Assembly: GCA_013399695.1 (NCBI GenBank)
Contig: VXAU01000772.1
Span: 1-64,000, forward strand
Length of the DNA: 64,000 nucleotides
Source of the DNA: Formicarius rufipectus
Lineage: Eukaryota > Chordata > Aves > Passeriformes > Formicariidae
Direction: 5' to 3'
Position numbers and translations under genes: made by a program. This document shows, piece after piece, positions 38,750-48,815 of this stretch. Position 1 is the first letter of the stretch. Each line of letters starts with the position of its first letter. The notes below the pieces were generated by a model that worked only from the letters and a program-made list of their open reading frames with translations, did not search any database and was not told the origin of the DNA.

Positions 38750-39551
38750 TGTCTAAGTTTAGAGAACTTAGGAAAAAAATTATATCTAAAACAGAGAGAC
38801 AAATCTCCTTTAATTTCAAAACAAATTTTAATTAAAATATGATAAATTGAAGCATAACAGTTCCCAGCTATAATATCTATCTATCTATGTATTCAAGATA
38901 AACAAAACCAACCAGAACTAAACAAGTAATAAAAAAAGAAACCCCTGAGCAAAAAGAACCCTTCCCCCCCCAGTCCCTGTCCCTGGTGGGCACGGAGGTA
39001 TTTTACAGACCACAGGTGATGAGATGAGTAGCCGGTGCTGGGTTGCCCCCAGGGGGGGAAGGTTGGTGGATGGGAAGAAAAAAAAAAAACAACTTTGGCG
39101 TGTCCCTCCGAAGAGCAGTGTAAATCCTCTGCTGGTGAAAGTGATGGTTGCAGTCTGGTGGCAGTCACAGTTGGCTGGTCCTCTTCTGGATCTGAAGAGA
39201 GCCCCTAGGCCCAAAAATCCTCTGCTTATATTCACCTAGGCTCTGCCCAGTCCCTCCCCCAGGGCGGAGACTTAAACAATGGGTGATTTACTCTGTGAGA
39301 TAAACAATGGCCTATTTTTGACATCCCTGATGGGCCATTAGCAGACATGACCCCTCAGGTGGGTGTGGAGGCAGAAGAATTTCCTTATCTCACAGAAGTT
39401 CCAAAACACACAGCCTGAGGAGTGTGCTGTCCCTTAGACAATAGCTGCTAATGGGCCATTGTGAGCAGTTCATGGGAAAAAATGGCATAGAGGCTTTAGA
39501 ATACACACCCACACAGTGACAAACTGGTCCTGGCTACTAAAAACCAGGACA
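38750..39551 (+). mobile_element. solo ERVL-like LTR, family 1, plus orientation
   Basis: The segment starts TGTCTAAGTTTAGAG and ends AAAAACCAGGACA. It is flanked by perfect 5-bp duplications GTAAT (38745-38749 and 39552-39556). It is the best-preserved family member here and anchors the calls at 1-16, 6337-7040 and 17730-18620. A TATA-like ctgcttatattcacc sits near 39221-39235. No internal retroviral genes remain. Confidence 0.85.
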
Positions 39552-40624
39552 GTAATGCTGTGGTTTCCTTCTGGAGTTATTTTATTTCAGAATCTTTCTC
39601 TTAAAAATGTAGTACCCAATTTTTTTTCCCCAAATTCCAGTGTATTCTATCCTTATGAATGACAGCAACTTAGGTATTTAATTTTTCTTCACACTGTTAC
39701 ACTTTCCTGGGTTTGAATAATGTCAGAGTAAGGAGATGCTGGGTCATTACACCTGTCTGCATAGCACAGGGCACCAGGCTTCCCCTGAATACCCTTACAC
39801 TGAGTATGGAGACTCAGGCTTGACTGATGCTGTGTGCTAGAGACAAAGAGTAGGAGACAAAAAGCATGTGGCTGATAGAGCAGCAACAAAATAATTCAGA
39901 AACTTTAATGTCAGTTGCTTCCATCTTGAAAAGCTGGGCTCTAGTAAAACAGAGAGCAGTAGTAATTGCCTCCAGAGCAGAGAACTGGCCACTGAAGGTC
40001 TGAAAGCTGTATATCAGTTGGATTTCTTTCTATGTACCATTACTGTTATTCCTATTTGGCAGCCATCTTTCACGGGGCTATAGAGAATGTTCTTCTCAAT
40101 AGAAAAGGTTTTATAAAAGCAGAAGTTTAAGATTCAAAAGGATGAAAATGTGCCTCAGGTGATTAGCTCTCTAGCATTTCAGTTACTGGAGCAAGAGCCT
40201 TCTGAAGCTGGGCAGTCCCTGGGGGTCTCTGCTGTGTCTCACACAAAATGAAAAGGTAGAGGAAGGATGCACATGTGCTGCAGTCACTCTTTGGTATTTT
40301 TGCTGTGTTTCCCACCACAGTTAATACTCCATTTGACGCAGAAACACTCTTGGATGGTTGGGGTTTTCTGCTCATTCTTTCAGGTATGGCCCCATAATCC
40401 AAAAAATTTCTCCTGTATTAAAAGCTTTTGCATTTCAAAGCTGTTTTAATGCATGGTGTCAGGATTTTGCAAGTCCATTTACTGTGAACCATTTACTGGT
40501 TCATAGAATGCCTGGGAGTGCTACAAGGTTGTTTTTATACAGAAGGAAAGTAGTCATGGCTGTTGTTAAGAGCCTTTAGTGTATAAAGAGTTGTTGCAGC
40601 AGTCCATGCCTCTGTGTTTTTCAG
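39552..40624. other. KCNIP1 intron 3, second part
   Basis: It begins with the right duplication gtaat and shows no other recognisable feature. Confidence 0.5.
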
Positions 40625-40695
40625 ATGCCAGCATGTATGCACATTACCTCTTCAACGCATTTGACACTGCACAAAATGGCTCAGTGAAGTTTGAG
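40625..40695 (+). CDS. KCNIP1: KCNIP1 coding exon 4 (EF-hand 2)
   Basis: The exon is 71 bp, acceptor gtgtttttcag, donor GAG|gtaatt. It completes the split Asp and encodes ASMYAHYLFNAFDTAQNGSV-KFE. The EF2 loop DTAQNGSVKFE continues as Asp in the next exon, so position 12 is Asp rather than Glu, which predicts weak or magnesium-type binding. The frame is open throughout and in phase with both neighbours. Confidence 0.96.
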
Positions 40696-42400
40696 GTAAT
40701 TTGCATCTTCCTTCTATACCACTTCCTCTGTTCTGTGTTTTTAACATAATTTCTGTCCATTCTTCATTGTAGAGTAGTATGACTTGTTGGATTAAGCGTT
40801 TGAGGTGTCAATCTAAAGTCAGTTAATGTTTTAAAATCTGGTTCACTTTATTTAGATGCAATTATGTTTCCTCTCAGTAAAGAAACATCTAGATCATGTT
40901 ACTCAGAATCAGAAGGAGAAAGGGGAGATGGTTATGTGGCAGTGGTCAAGAACAGTCCCATATGAAAAGAGACAAGGGGTACAGATAACTTGCATGTTGT
41001 ACCTTCCGCAATAATCATGCATTACATGATTGAATTGTTATATCTGCATGTTCCTGGAATATGGGGTTTTGAGCTTATTTGACATGTTGAACAAATACCA
41101 CAGGTACTTGGTATCCAATGGAAATTAAATGCACCCTTTAGCCCTATGGCTACAACCAATCTCTCTTCATGCTCACACCCACAGCTGTAGGAGTACAGCG
41201 AAGGGATATGTTAAGTCATAAGCTTCTGGTGGATGAACTTCATCATTTTGAAGACATTTCACAGTGACTATAAAACTACAAATCATAGTCAGTCTTGACT
41301 TTGCTGTCAAATGGCCAAGAACTCCAGTAATTTACAGATAAGTCTGAGAAATGTGTTCATTCATTAAATGTAAAGTGGGAAAGTTCCCATATGTATCTAT
41401 CTGTCTCTGCAGCAAGGGCTGCAGTGCAAGGTTTGCATATGGCAGCTACTCAGTAGTTAAAGTTGTCCAGAAACCTAAACAGACTGAGAACAGAAAAATG
41501 CTGTTAAAAAAACCCCAGACCTAGAAAGTGCTGAGCTTTCCTTCCTCACAGACCTGTCTCTTTACTGGTTGTCAAACTTAAGCATTTTGTCTCCTTTTTT
41601 ATACTGTTCAACAAATTCAAACTCCTCTGAGCCTTGGCAAAAAGGAGCAGAGGTTCTTAAGCAGCAATGCGCTGCACTACGCAGAGCTCCTGAAGGTGAC
41701 ATGAGAAGGACTAGGGATGTTAAATGAATTATCAGGAACTGTATAGTTCTGTTAGCTTGAAGTTCTGCCTGTGCTAACAAATTCCTGTAGCAACGCTACT
41801 CACAGTGCTTGAGCCATCGTACAGTATAAACAATAAATCAAAGTTATTGGAAACAATAACTGTACTGTAAACAAAAAATATGCAATTACAATGCCGAGCT
41901 CCACACTGAATAATTAGTGATGGGGATTGCATCTGGTGAAGTCTGACAGATTTTGCCAAAGAACAAAACCTAAGGCTCCCTGTGTTAGAGGAGTTTAGGA
42001 TCTCTCTGTCTCTCAAGACGGACATAGAGAAAATGCCGTATTTCCTCCCTTCTTTGCCAGCACCTACATCTGGATGTAAGAAAGCATCAGCTTCTGCTTC
42101 CACAGGCACAGTCCAGATGTGTTTAAGCAGGTGGTGGCAATCTGAGTGAGAACTCCTTGCAGTAGGGAGGAGAACGGCCACTGGAGCATCTGGCAGTGCT
42201 CTTAGAAACCAGGCATCTCAGCAGATGCTTTGCCCATTGAGTTCAGTCAAAGAGGACATATTTTCAGCAAAGGATGCCAGAAGATGTTGATAACCATATG
42301 CTCCATCCTAAAAAGACAAACCTTTTAACTGGCATTATATCAAGAGGACTTAGAAAAGGATGTTATGAAAATTCACAATTCCCTCTCTGCCTCAAACCAG
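40696..42400. other. KCNIP1 intron 4
   Basis: No repeat or gene recognised. Confidence 0.55.
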
Positions 42401-42508
42401 GATTTTGTGATGGCATTGTCCATTCTGCTGCGCGGAACCGTTCATGAAAAGCTAAGGTGGACATTTAATCTGTACGACATAAATAAGGATGGCTATATAA
42501 ACAAGGAG
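42401..42508 (+). CDS. KCNIP1: KCNIP1 coding exon 5 (helices before and loop of EF-hand 3)
   Basis: The exon is 108 bp (36 codons), acceptor ctcaaaccag, donor GAG|gtaagg. It encodes DFVMALSILLRGTVHEKLRW followed by TFNLYDINKDGYINKE. It contains 11 of the 12 EF3 loop residues; the last Glu ligand comes from the next exon. RGTVHEKLRWTFNLYD is diagnostic for KChIP proteins. Confidence 0.96.
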
Positions 42509-43445
42509 GTAAGGCTGTTCCTGACAAGTGTGGTTGATTTCAGAAGAGAGACAACTCTTTTTCTGCAGAACACAAGTAATTTTACATGCAGTTAATTAAA
42601 GGCAAATCAGAATGGACTGGAGTATTTATCTATGTCTAAGTAAAGTGCACAAAGGTTTTATTGCATGGTTTTATAGATATGTTTTCCTATATTATACTGC
42701 CTTTAATGAATTACTTCAGCCGGGAGTGAAACCCTAGTTGCAGGTATGAAACCTTTGCAAAGAGGATGGTGACAGTGACAATAGCTAGCTAGCGACTGAG
42801 GCACCAGGGCTTGCTTTCTGCACTAGAAGGTATGGTGTGAGTCATTTGAAGCATTAGAAGCCTCCAGCACCCCTCCCAAATCCTACACTGTCATCCGTCA
42901 TTATCTTCTTATCAAGTATTGCTTGTTCCCATTGTGGGAAGTCTTGTTTTCGAGCATGGTAACCTTGATTATGTTTCAAATACATCTTGCTCTACTTAAA
43001 GCCATTGAGTGTCCCTGGAGGGTTTTCAGTTACTGCCACTGGCCATGGAGCCACGAGGCACTTTGTGCAAAGTGTGGAGAGGGGTCAGGTTTCCAGTGAC
43101 AGCCAGGAGGGTCCTTGGGACAGGGCTCAGGACTGAGCACCCCACCTGCTCCCAGCAGCTGCAGAGTTTGAGCCCAGCTCTGTGCCAGAGGAGCAGAGGG
43201 AGCACTGCAGGAGCCTGTGGCATGGCTGGGGCAAAGGCAGGGCAGGGGCAGAGAGAAGTGATTACTTGAAATAGGATGAATTTCTATGTCATGATACATC
43301 TCTCATCATGCTTGTGTACAGGGATTCTGTGTGCTGTTTTGTAACAGGAGAAGGAGGGTGAAGAAAAGGGCAGTACAAGAAAGAAATGTGCCATCATTGC
43401 TCTTAATTTCCTTTTTGTGTTTGTCCTGGCATGCTGCTATGGCAG
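42509..43445. other. KCNIP1 intron 5
   Basis: It includes a GC-rich, purine-rich block (about 43005-43260) without recognised identity. Confidence 0.55.
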
Positions 43446-43550
43446 GAAATGATGGATATCGTAAAGGCAATTTATGACATGATGGGAAAGTACACATACC
43501 CAGTGCTCAAGGAAGATGCACCGAGGCAGCATGTAGAAGTGTTTTTCCAG
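43446..43550 (+). CDS. KCNIP1: KCNIP1 coding exon 6 (EF3 exit helix and linker)
   Basis: The exon is 105 bp (35 codons), acceptor tgctatggcag, donor CAG|gtacct. It encodes EMMDIVKAIYDMMGKYTYPV followed by LKEDAPRQHVEVFFQ. The first Glu is ligand 12 of EF3. The remainder is the EF3 exit helix, the EF3-EF4 linker and the entry helix of EF4. No stop or frameshift is present. Confidence 0.96.
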
Positions 43551-44105
43551 GTACCTGTTTTTTTATGTGTTTTTCTTAACACTTGAGTATGCACTGATAG
43601 ACTTTACTGGAAAGTTGTGTTTATACTTCACTATACACTCCAAAATAAACTCTAGCACCCATTCAACTTAATACCACAGTGTCTGCTGATTTCCTGGCTT
43701 AAAAAGTATCTCACTTGTCTTTTAGCCTGACCCTTTGCATTGTGATGTGCCACGTGCAGTAAATCTGAAGCTTCTGTGTGTGTTGTGGCCCTTCTGTGCT
43801 GCTTCTCTCAACTGCCCTAATGACAGACAGGAATGTGGGTGGGGATTGGTGAGGCACTGAATTAATAATCAATGGAATAAGTGCAGAGCTTGTGGTGTAT
43901 GTCAAGGAAATAGTTAAATTCACAAGTGCTCCAAATCCCAGAGTAAGCAAGTCCCTAGCAGTCAGCCAATCTAGCAATAACATTGAGTCGGTGATCTAAG
44001 TTTAGCAAGTGCCCAGCTTTGTTCAGATTGCATCTACTAAGATATTATACTGTAACAATGTTACCAATAAAAACTAATTTTTTTAAATTTTATTTTATTT
44101 TGCAG
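43551..44105. other. KCNIP1 intron 6
   Basis: Short AT-rich intron ending in a strong T-rich tract. No other feature seen. Confidence 0.6.
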
Positions 44106-44168
44106 AAAATGGATAAAAACAAAGATGGAGTTGTAACTTTAGATGAGTTTATTGAATCATGTCAGGAG
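44106..44168 (+). CDS. KCNIP1: KCNIP1 coding exon 7 (EF-hand 4)
   Basis: The exon is 63 bp (21 codons), acceptor ttattttgcag, donor GAG|gtaagg. It encodes KMDKNKDGVVTLDEFIESCQ plus E. The loop DKNKDGVVTLDE has all canonical EF-hand ligands (D1, N3, D5, V7 by backbone, E12), so EF4 should bind calcium. Confidence 0.96.
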
Positions 44169-44814
44169 GTAAGGACTAAATAATAACAACAAGGAAAGGC
44201 CTAGCTCATGCCACATCATATGCTTCCCTTTGGACAAACTCTATATGAAACAAGATACTTCTCAGAATCCTGGGTTTTCTTTGCTGTGCGGAACCAAACC
44301 AAACCAACCAAACAAACACACAAAACCCCGTCAGCTTCAAGACTGAGTTTCTGTTGATGCTGTGTGATGCCTGTTACTGAATAGTGAGGTAGAGTCAGGC
44401 CACATATAGGAGAGGATGTCTTCATGTCCAGTGCTGGGGACCAGTGCTTTTATTTTCCTGAGTGGACTGTAGTGCCTGAGTCTGTCGACAAGCAGACAAC
44501 TCTCAAGAAAACTCATAACTGCCTTTTTGGCTTCTTTGGTTGGTTTGGGTTTTTTGGTTGGTTGTTTTTTTATTTAATTTTTAAAGTCTGATACTGTATC
44601 TGCTGCCCCAAAGAATGTAATTATCAGGTACCATATTGCTGGAACTTCCCAGAGACAAAGGTGTCTCAAAATCTTGCAACTGCAGCACTGAATTATAAAA
44701 CCAGTTGATGTTTTCATGGTCAAACATTAAAAGCAAATGTGGTCATCATAACAGTGATATTTTTTTTTTCTGCTTTGGAAATAAGCTCCCTATTGCAAAT
44801 TCTGTGTGTTAGGA
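44169..44814. other. KCNIP1 intron 7, upstream of the LTR
   Basis: Contains an (AACC/AAAC)-rich stretch near 44288-44330 and a T/G-rich tract near 44528-44585. No gene. Confidence 0.55.
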
Positions 44815-45792
44815 TGTGGCAGTTTTCACCCTGCGTCCACCCAAACCTCAAGCCCCACCTCCTTTCCCAGAGGGAAAGGAAAAGGAGAAAAGGCAAAAAA
44901 CAGCTAAGAGATAATGGCAAAACAAACTCAGAGTGGCTAAATACTTAAACTTATTACTAACAAGATAAGAACTAAAACTAAAAGTAATAAAACTAAAAAG
45001 TAAGAAATAAATCAGTCTTACAAATACCTTTCTCCTCCCACTTCTCCCTTTTTCCAGCAGTTCCAGGGAGCAGGGAATGGGGGTTTTGCAGGTGGGTGTT
45101 GTTGCTGCCATTGCTCTTGTCCTGGGGGTCACTCCATGGGGGGCAGTCGGGTCTCTGCCCCCCGATGGGCTCCGTGGGCTGCAGGGGGACAACCTGCTCC
45201 CCCACGGTCCTGCCCAGGGGCTGCAGGGGGGCCACAGCTCTGAGTCCTTCCCCTGCTCCCCTGGGGTCCCTCCCACGGGGGACAGTCCTTGATGGACTCT
45301 CCAATGTGAGTCCACCCCCCGGGCAACACTTCTACTGGGGGAAAAAACCTGCTCCGGGTGGGTCTCCTTCTCCAGGAGTCCTGGCTGCAAGTCTCTGCCA
45401 GGATCTCACTCCATCCTGTGTCTCCCACAGGGCAACAGCTCCTTCTGCATCCACCTGCTCCTCCAGGGGCTACAGAGGGGTCATAGCTTTGAGCCCTTCC
45501 CCCCACCTGCTCCAGCAAGGAGTCCCTCCTCCTGTACTATCATCTTGTCTCTGCATTGTTATCTCGTGGCTGGAATTTTCCAAATGTGCCACGCTCCTAA
45601 ATTCTTAAATATGCTATCACAGAGGTGTGACTGATTCTTAATTGGGTCAACTTTGGCCATCAAGCAACAAGTCCCTCCTGGACCTGGCTGTCATGGGCTC
45701 CACAGGACAGGGGAGGCTTCTAGAATCTTCTAACAGGAACCATCCTGGAAGCCTCCCCTTCTACTTAAATTCATCTACAGAAACCTATGACA
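44815..45792 (-). mobile_element. solo LTR, family 2, minus orientation
   Basis: The reverse complement starts TGTCATAGGTTTCTGTAG and ends AAAACTGCCACA. It aligns along its whole length with the LTR at 14706-15711, including a stretch of about 220 bases with very few differences around the agagacccgactgcccccc block. The flanks are tagga (44810-44814) and tggga (45793-45797), a 4/5 match, so a decayed 5-bp target duplication is likely. It has an extra ttttattac-containing repeat relative to the first copy. Confidence 0.78.
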
Positions 45793-47354
45793 TGGGATGG
45801 CTATGATAAATGTTTGTTGGTACTTTTAACACTGACACAAAGAAACATCTCCATTAACATGCAATCAGCCTAATGTCTGTTGTCTTAGATCTTAGCATGT
45901 GAATGTTTCCTCAGAGGTATCTCTAATGCTTGACCAGTGCAATAATGATCTAAAAGGCAACCTCTGCATTCTGGAACATTTACATTAGTGCAAATAATTG
46001 CATAATGGCCCTTCTGTGTATTTTACTTTCCCTGAAAAATTCTTTCCAGTTCTACAGACAGACAGCTTTTCTGTTCCTGAGCAAGGGGAAGGTGTACACT
46101 GTGGAGGGCTGGGAGGGGTTTGTGGCTGGTTCTGGTGATATCCAGATTACCTCTCAGTGAAGGACTTCAGGCTTTAAAATCCTTGTTGGAAGGAGCATAA
46201 TACAAGGTTAATGTTTTTCAGTTATTTTGTTCTTGGTCCCTTCTGATTGTTTGGCTAATTTTTGGCACCATCTTTACTTTGATCATTTGTGTAGTGTATT
46301 GTTCTTCACATTAATCAGTTGCCTGTAGGTGTATCTATGTTTAGTAGTCTCAGAATTGAAGCAGCTTTACTTTACTTGTAACTGTTAGAGTTGGCTTTTT
46401 TTGCCTTAGTTTGAGTTTGGTTCCCTCTGTTGCCATCCTTGCACTAGGTGGTGGGCAGATTGATGCACTGGCAGGTGGTTTCCTGGTGGGCAGGAACAAG
46501 CCCTGCAACACTAGGATTTATTTTTTCTATCTTTATGAAAAACAAACTTAAGTGCACTACAGTGCTTACTTGTGCCATTGCAGAGGCTCGAGCTCTTGGG
46601 CAGGGAATCCCTGGCAATGCCTTGGAGAGGGTGGTTGGTACCCACCAAACTGTATTAGAAGTGATATAGATAATGATGCCTCAAGACATGATGAGGAATA
46701 CAATGCAATAGATCTCTTAAGTTGCTTAATGTGCAAAACTAATTTCATGGTACAGGCAAACAGCTATTCTAACTTTTGGGATAACTGAATTCCTGTGAGG
46801 AAAAAAATCATTATGTTTTTGTATACTACTCTGGTTATTGCCTTAAAGTATAATTCCAAGACTTCATGGTAAATAATCCAGGATTTCCCTTATATCTGTA
46901 ACATTCTCATTTGGCTCTAGGAACCTCGGACAGGCTACAATTACACAGATTGCATGTGTTTTGGTTTTGAGCTTGTTGTGTTTCTGGGATGAAGTGCTCT
47001 CTCAAGGCAGCTTTCCTATCAGTTCAAAATGTGCTGTTTCATTCGGACTTGTGGAGCACTGTCAGCCAAGTGCATGTTAGCACACTCAGGATGAGTGAGG
47101 TCCGAGGGTGCAGCACAGGCACTGCCTCTGCGTGTCTGCCTCAAACCAACCCAGGGGCCAAAGTAAGAGACAACTGCTGTGCTGAATCAGGGCCCGGGCA
47201 CTGAATCAATCCCAGCTCATGGAGGTAGAAAAGCATTACCAGAGCCAGGCTGTTGCCTGCTGAAGCAGCTGCAGAGTTCCCCCTGTGCCAGGCAGAGTTA
47301 TGAATTGTGCTTGGCCCTGCTGGTTTCATGGAAATATCTTTTCCTTGCTTTCAG
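45793..47354. other. KCNIP1 intron 7, downstream of the LTR
   Basis: No feature recognised apart from the acceptor tract of the last exon. Confidence 0.55.
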
Positions 47355-47402
47355 GATGACAATATCATGCGATCCTTACAGCTCTTTGAGAATGTCATGT
47401 AA
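47355..47402 (+). CDS. KCNIP1: KCNIP1 last coding exon (C-terminal helix and stop)
   Basis: The acceptor is ccttgctttcag. It encodes DDNIMRSLQLFENVM and then the stop codon TAA at 47400-47402. This is the amphipathic C-terminal helix that packs in the hydrophobic groove and is displaced or shifted when the Kv4 N-terminus binds. The exon continues into the 3' UTR. Confidence 0.95.
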   Translation, partial: DDNIMRSLQLFENVM

Positions 47403-47640
47403 CCACGAAACGGGTGTTGGAGAAGTCTGAGACTTCCTGTGTAACAAAGAGCTCCTTTCTGGTTGAAAGTTTTTACAACTGAGCTATGTCCAATATGTGA
47501 GGATTTTGTATGACATCTCCAAGCAAATGGCAACCGAATGCAACTGATCCCACCTCCTCTCCCCAGGAGACGCCGGTGGACCTTTGTTTCATTTTGGAAG
47601 CATGTGAATATTTTAATAAATCCTGACAAGAGAGAACTGC
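47403..47640 (+). other. KCNIP1: KCNIP1 3' UTR, short form
   Basis: Sequence after the TAA stop up to about 20 bases beyond the first AATAAA. The end is inferred from the poly(A) signal only. A longer 3' UTR reaching 48.8 kb or 51.1 kb is also possible. Confidence 0.55.
47615..47620 (+). promoter_or_regulatory. poly(A) signal AATAAA, proximal
   Basis: A canonical AATAAA lies 213 bases after the KCNIP1 stop, within ttttaataaatcctg. A T/G-containing stretch (attgtttgctagg) follows about 50 bases downstream. Confidence 0.5.
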
Positions 47641-48809
47641 TGCTCGAAATTCAATGAGTAATATAGAGCATTGTTTGCTAGGCACAAGTTCTGCTTTTAA
47701 TCTAACCAGCTTAATTACCTATGATAGCACATGTCAATAACTATTCAACCATCTATTGCCAGTGCCAGCTCAGTCTATGCTACCACATGGCACAATGTTT
47801 GATGAATGCATTGCCATTTATCTGCTTTGACAAAAGCCACATCTACCAGGGCAGTCTATGAAAAAATGAACAGTCAATGTACCTGGGACATTGAGCAGGC
47901 AGCCCATATAACCAGTATCCCCATTTCTGCAGAAATCCCACTTCTCCTCTCACATGCACTGGTGCCACCATGCAGAGTTTGATGGAGTTCTTCCTGAATG
48001 CATGAACCAGGGATTTTCATGCCAGGGTGAGCCAGAAAGCAGCAAAACATGTTGCACATATAAATAACAAAGTGCAGAACAAATCCTGTTCAGTGATGGT
48101 AAGTTCCTGAAACAGGTAGTTTTATAAGGGCTGGTATAGAAAGGTGAGTACCTGTCCTGGTCCCACCTGTCGCAGTCCCAGCATGCAGTGGGACACCAAA
48201 TAATTCTCCACTGTGCATCTCAGAAGCACCATGTGCATGTGCTGTGGTCCTTTTGCCTAGTTTGGCACACACTTCCTAAGTTCATCATTTGAATGTTTGC
48301 ACTTTTCCATTGGATATGACAGTAAGTTCTCACTCCCTTTATGGATCTATTTAAGCTTTCTTATTTTACTTAGTGAAGAGTGGAGTCCAGATGATGCAGC
48401 TGTATTTCCACATACAGGCCTTGGCACCCACAAAGTGCCCTGTACAGTTAATTGGTTTGTACAAGCCCTTTTTCCTTGCTAATGCCAAGTAGCAAGGTTT
48501 GGGGGTTTGCTTTTTTAATTAGCAAAACAGAAAAAAGTAATGAATTTATACCAAGGTTGGATTTTTCACAGCAGATGATTTGTCAGCTGGGGAACATGTC
48601 AGAGCTTTCTCTGAAGAAGCCTCTTAGGAAAGCTGACACACCATAGTTCCATTGCCATCTCCAAGTAGCCAATGGTTGAGAAACCAAGGGAAGGAGGGAT
48701 CAGCCAACTTTTCCAGCTACTCAAAGAACACAGGACAGTCCCTGCCATAGTGCCACATTGCTCCCTTTCAGTAAGCATATATTTTTATTTTATCAGATAC
48801 TATATTACA

Positions 48810-48815
48810 AATAAA
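48810..48815 (+). promoter_or_regulatory. possible alternative poly(A) signal AATAAA
   Basis: A canonical hexamer in AT-rich sequence about 1.4 kb after the KCNIP1 stop. The hexamer is common in AT-rich DNA, so this is only a candidate. Confidence 0.25.

Larger units (their letters stand above)
28034..47402 (+). other. KCNIP1: KCNIP1 gene region (KChIP1), all exons of the conserved core
   Basis: Seven exons splice in one frame to 196 residues, numbered here from the split Asp at the start of the first exon. KChIP1 is a cytosolic neuronal calcium sensor of the recoverin/NCS family. It binds the N-terminus of Kv4 potassium channels and modulates their surface density and inactivation. EF1 (residues 42-53) carries the Cys-Pro substitution typical of the family and should not bind calcium. 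EF2 (79-90) ends in Asp instead of Glu. EF3 (115-126, DINKDGYINKEE) and EF4 (163-174, DKNKDGVVTLDE) are canonical. The tail NIMRSLQLFENVM is the C-terminal helix. From memory, human KChIP1 short isoform has 216 residues, so only about 20 N-terminal residues are missing. Features such as ELEMT, HGDAS, EKLRWTFNLY and YINKEEMMDIVKAIY favour KCNIP1 over KCNIP4, whose sequence differs at these points. Introns are 8815, 3581, 1705, 937, 555 and 3186 bp. Confidence 0.96.

Noticed and set aside
14706..45792. The two family 2 LTRs as the ends of one provirus
   Set aside because: They are in opposite orientation, each has its own flanking duplication, and host exons lie between them.
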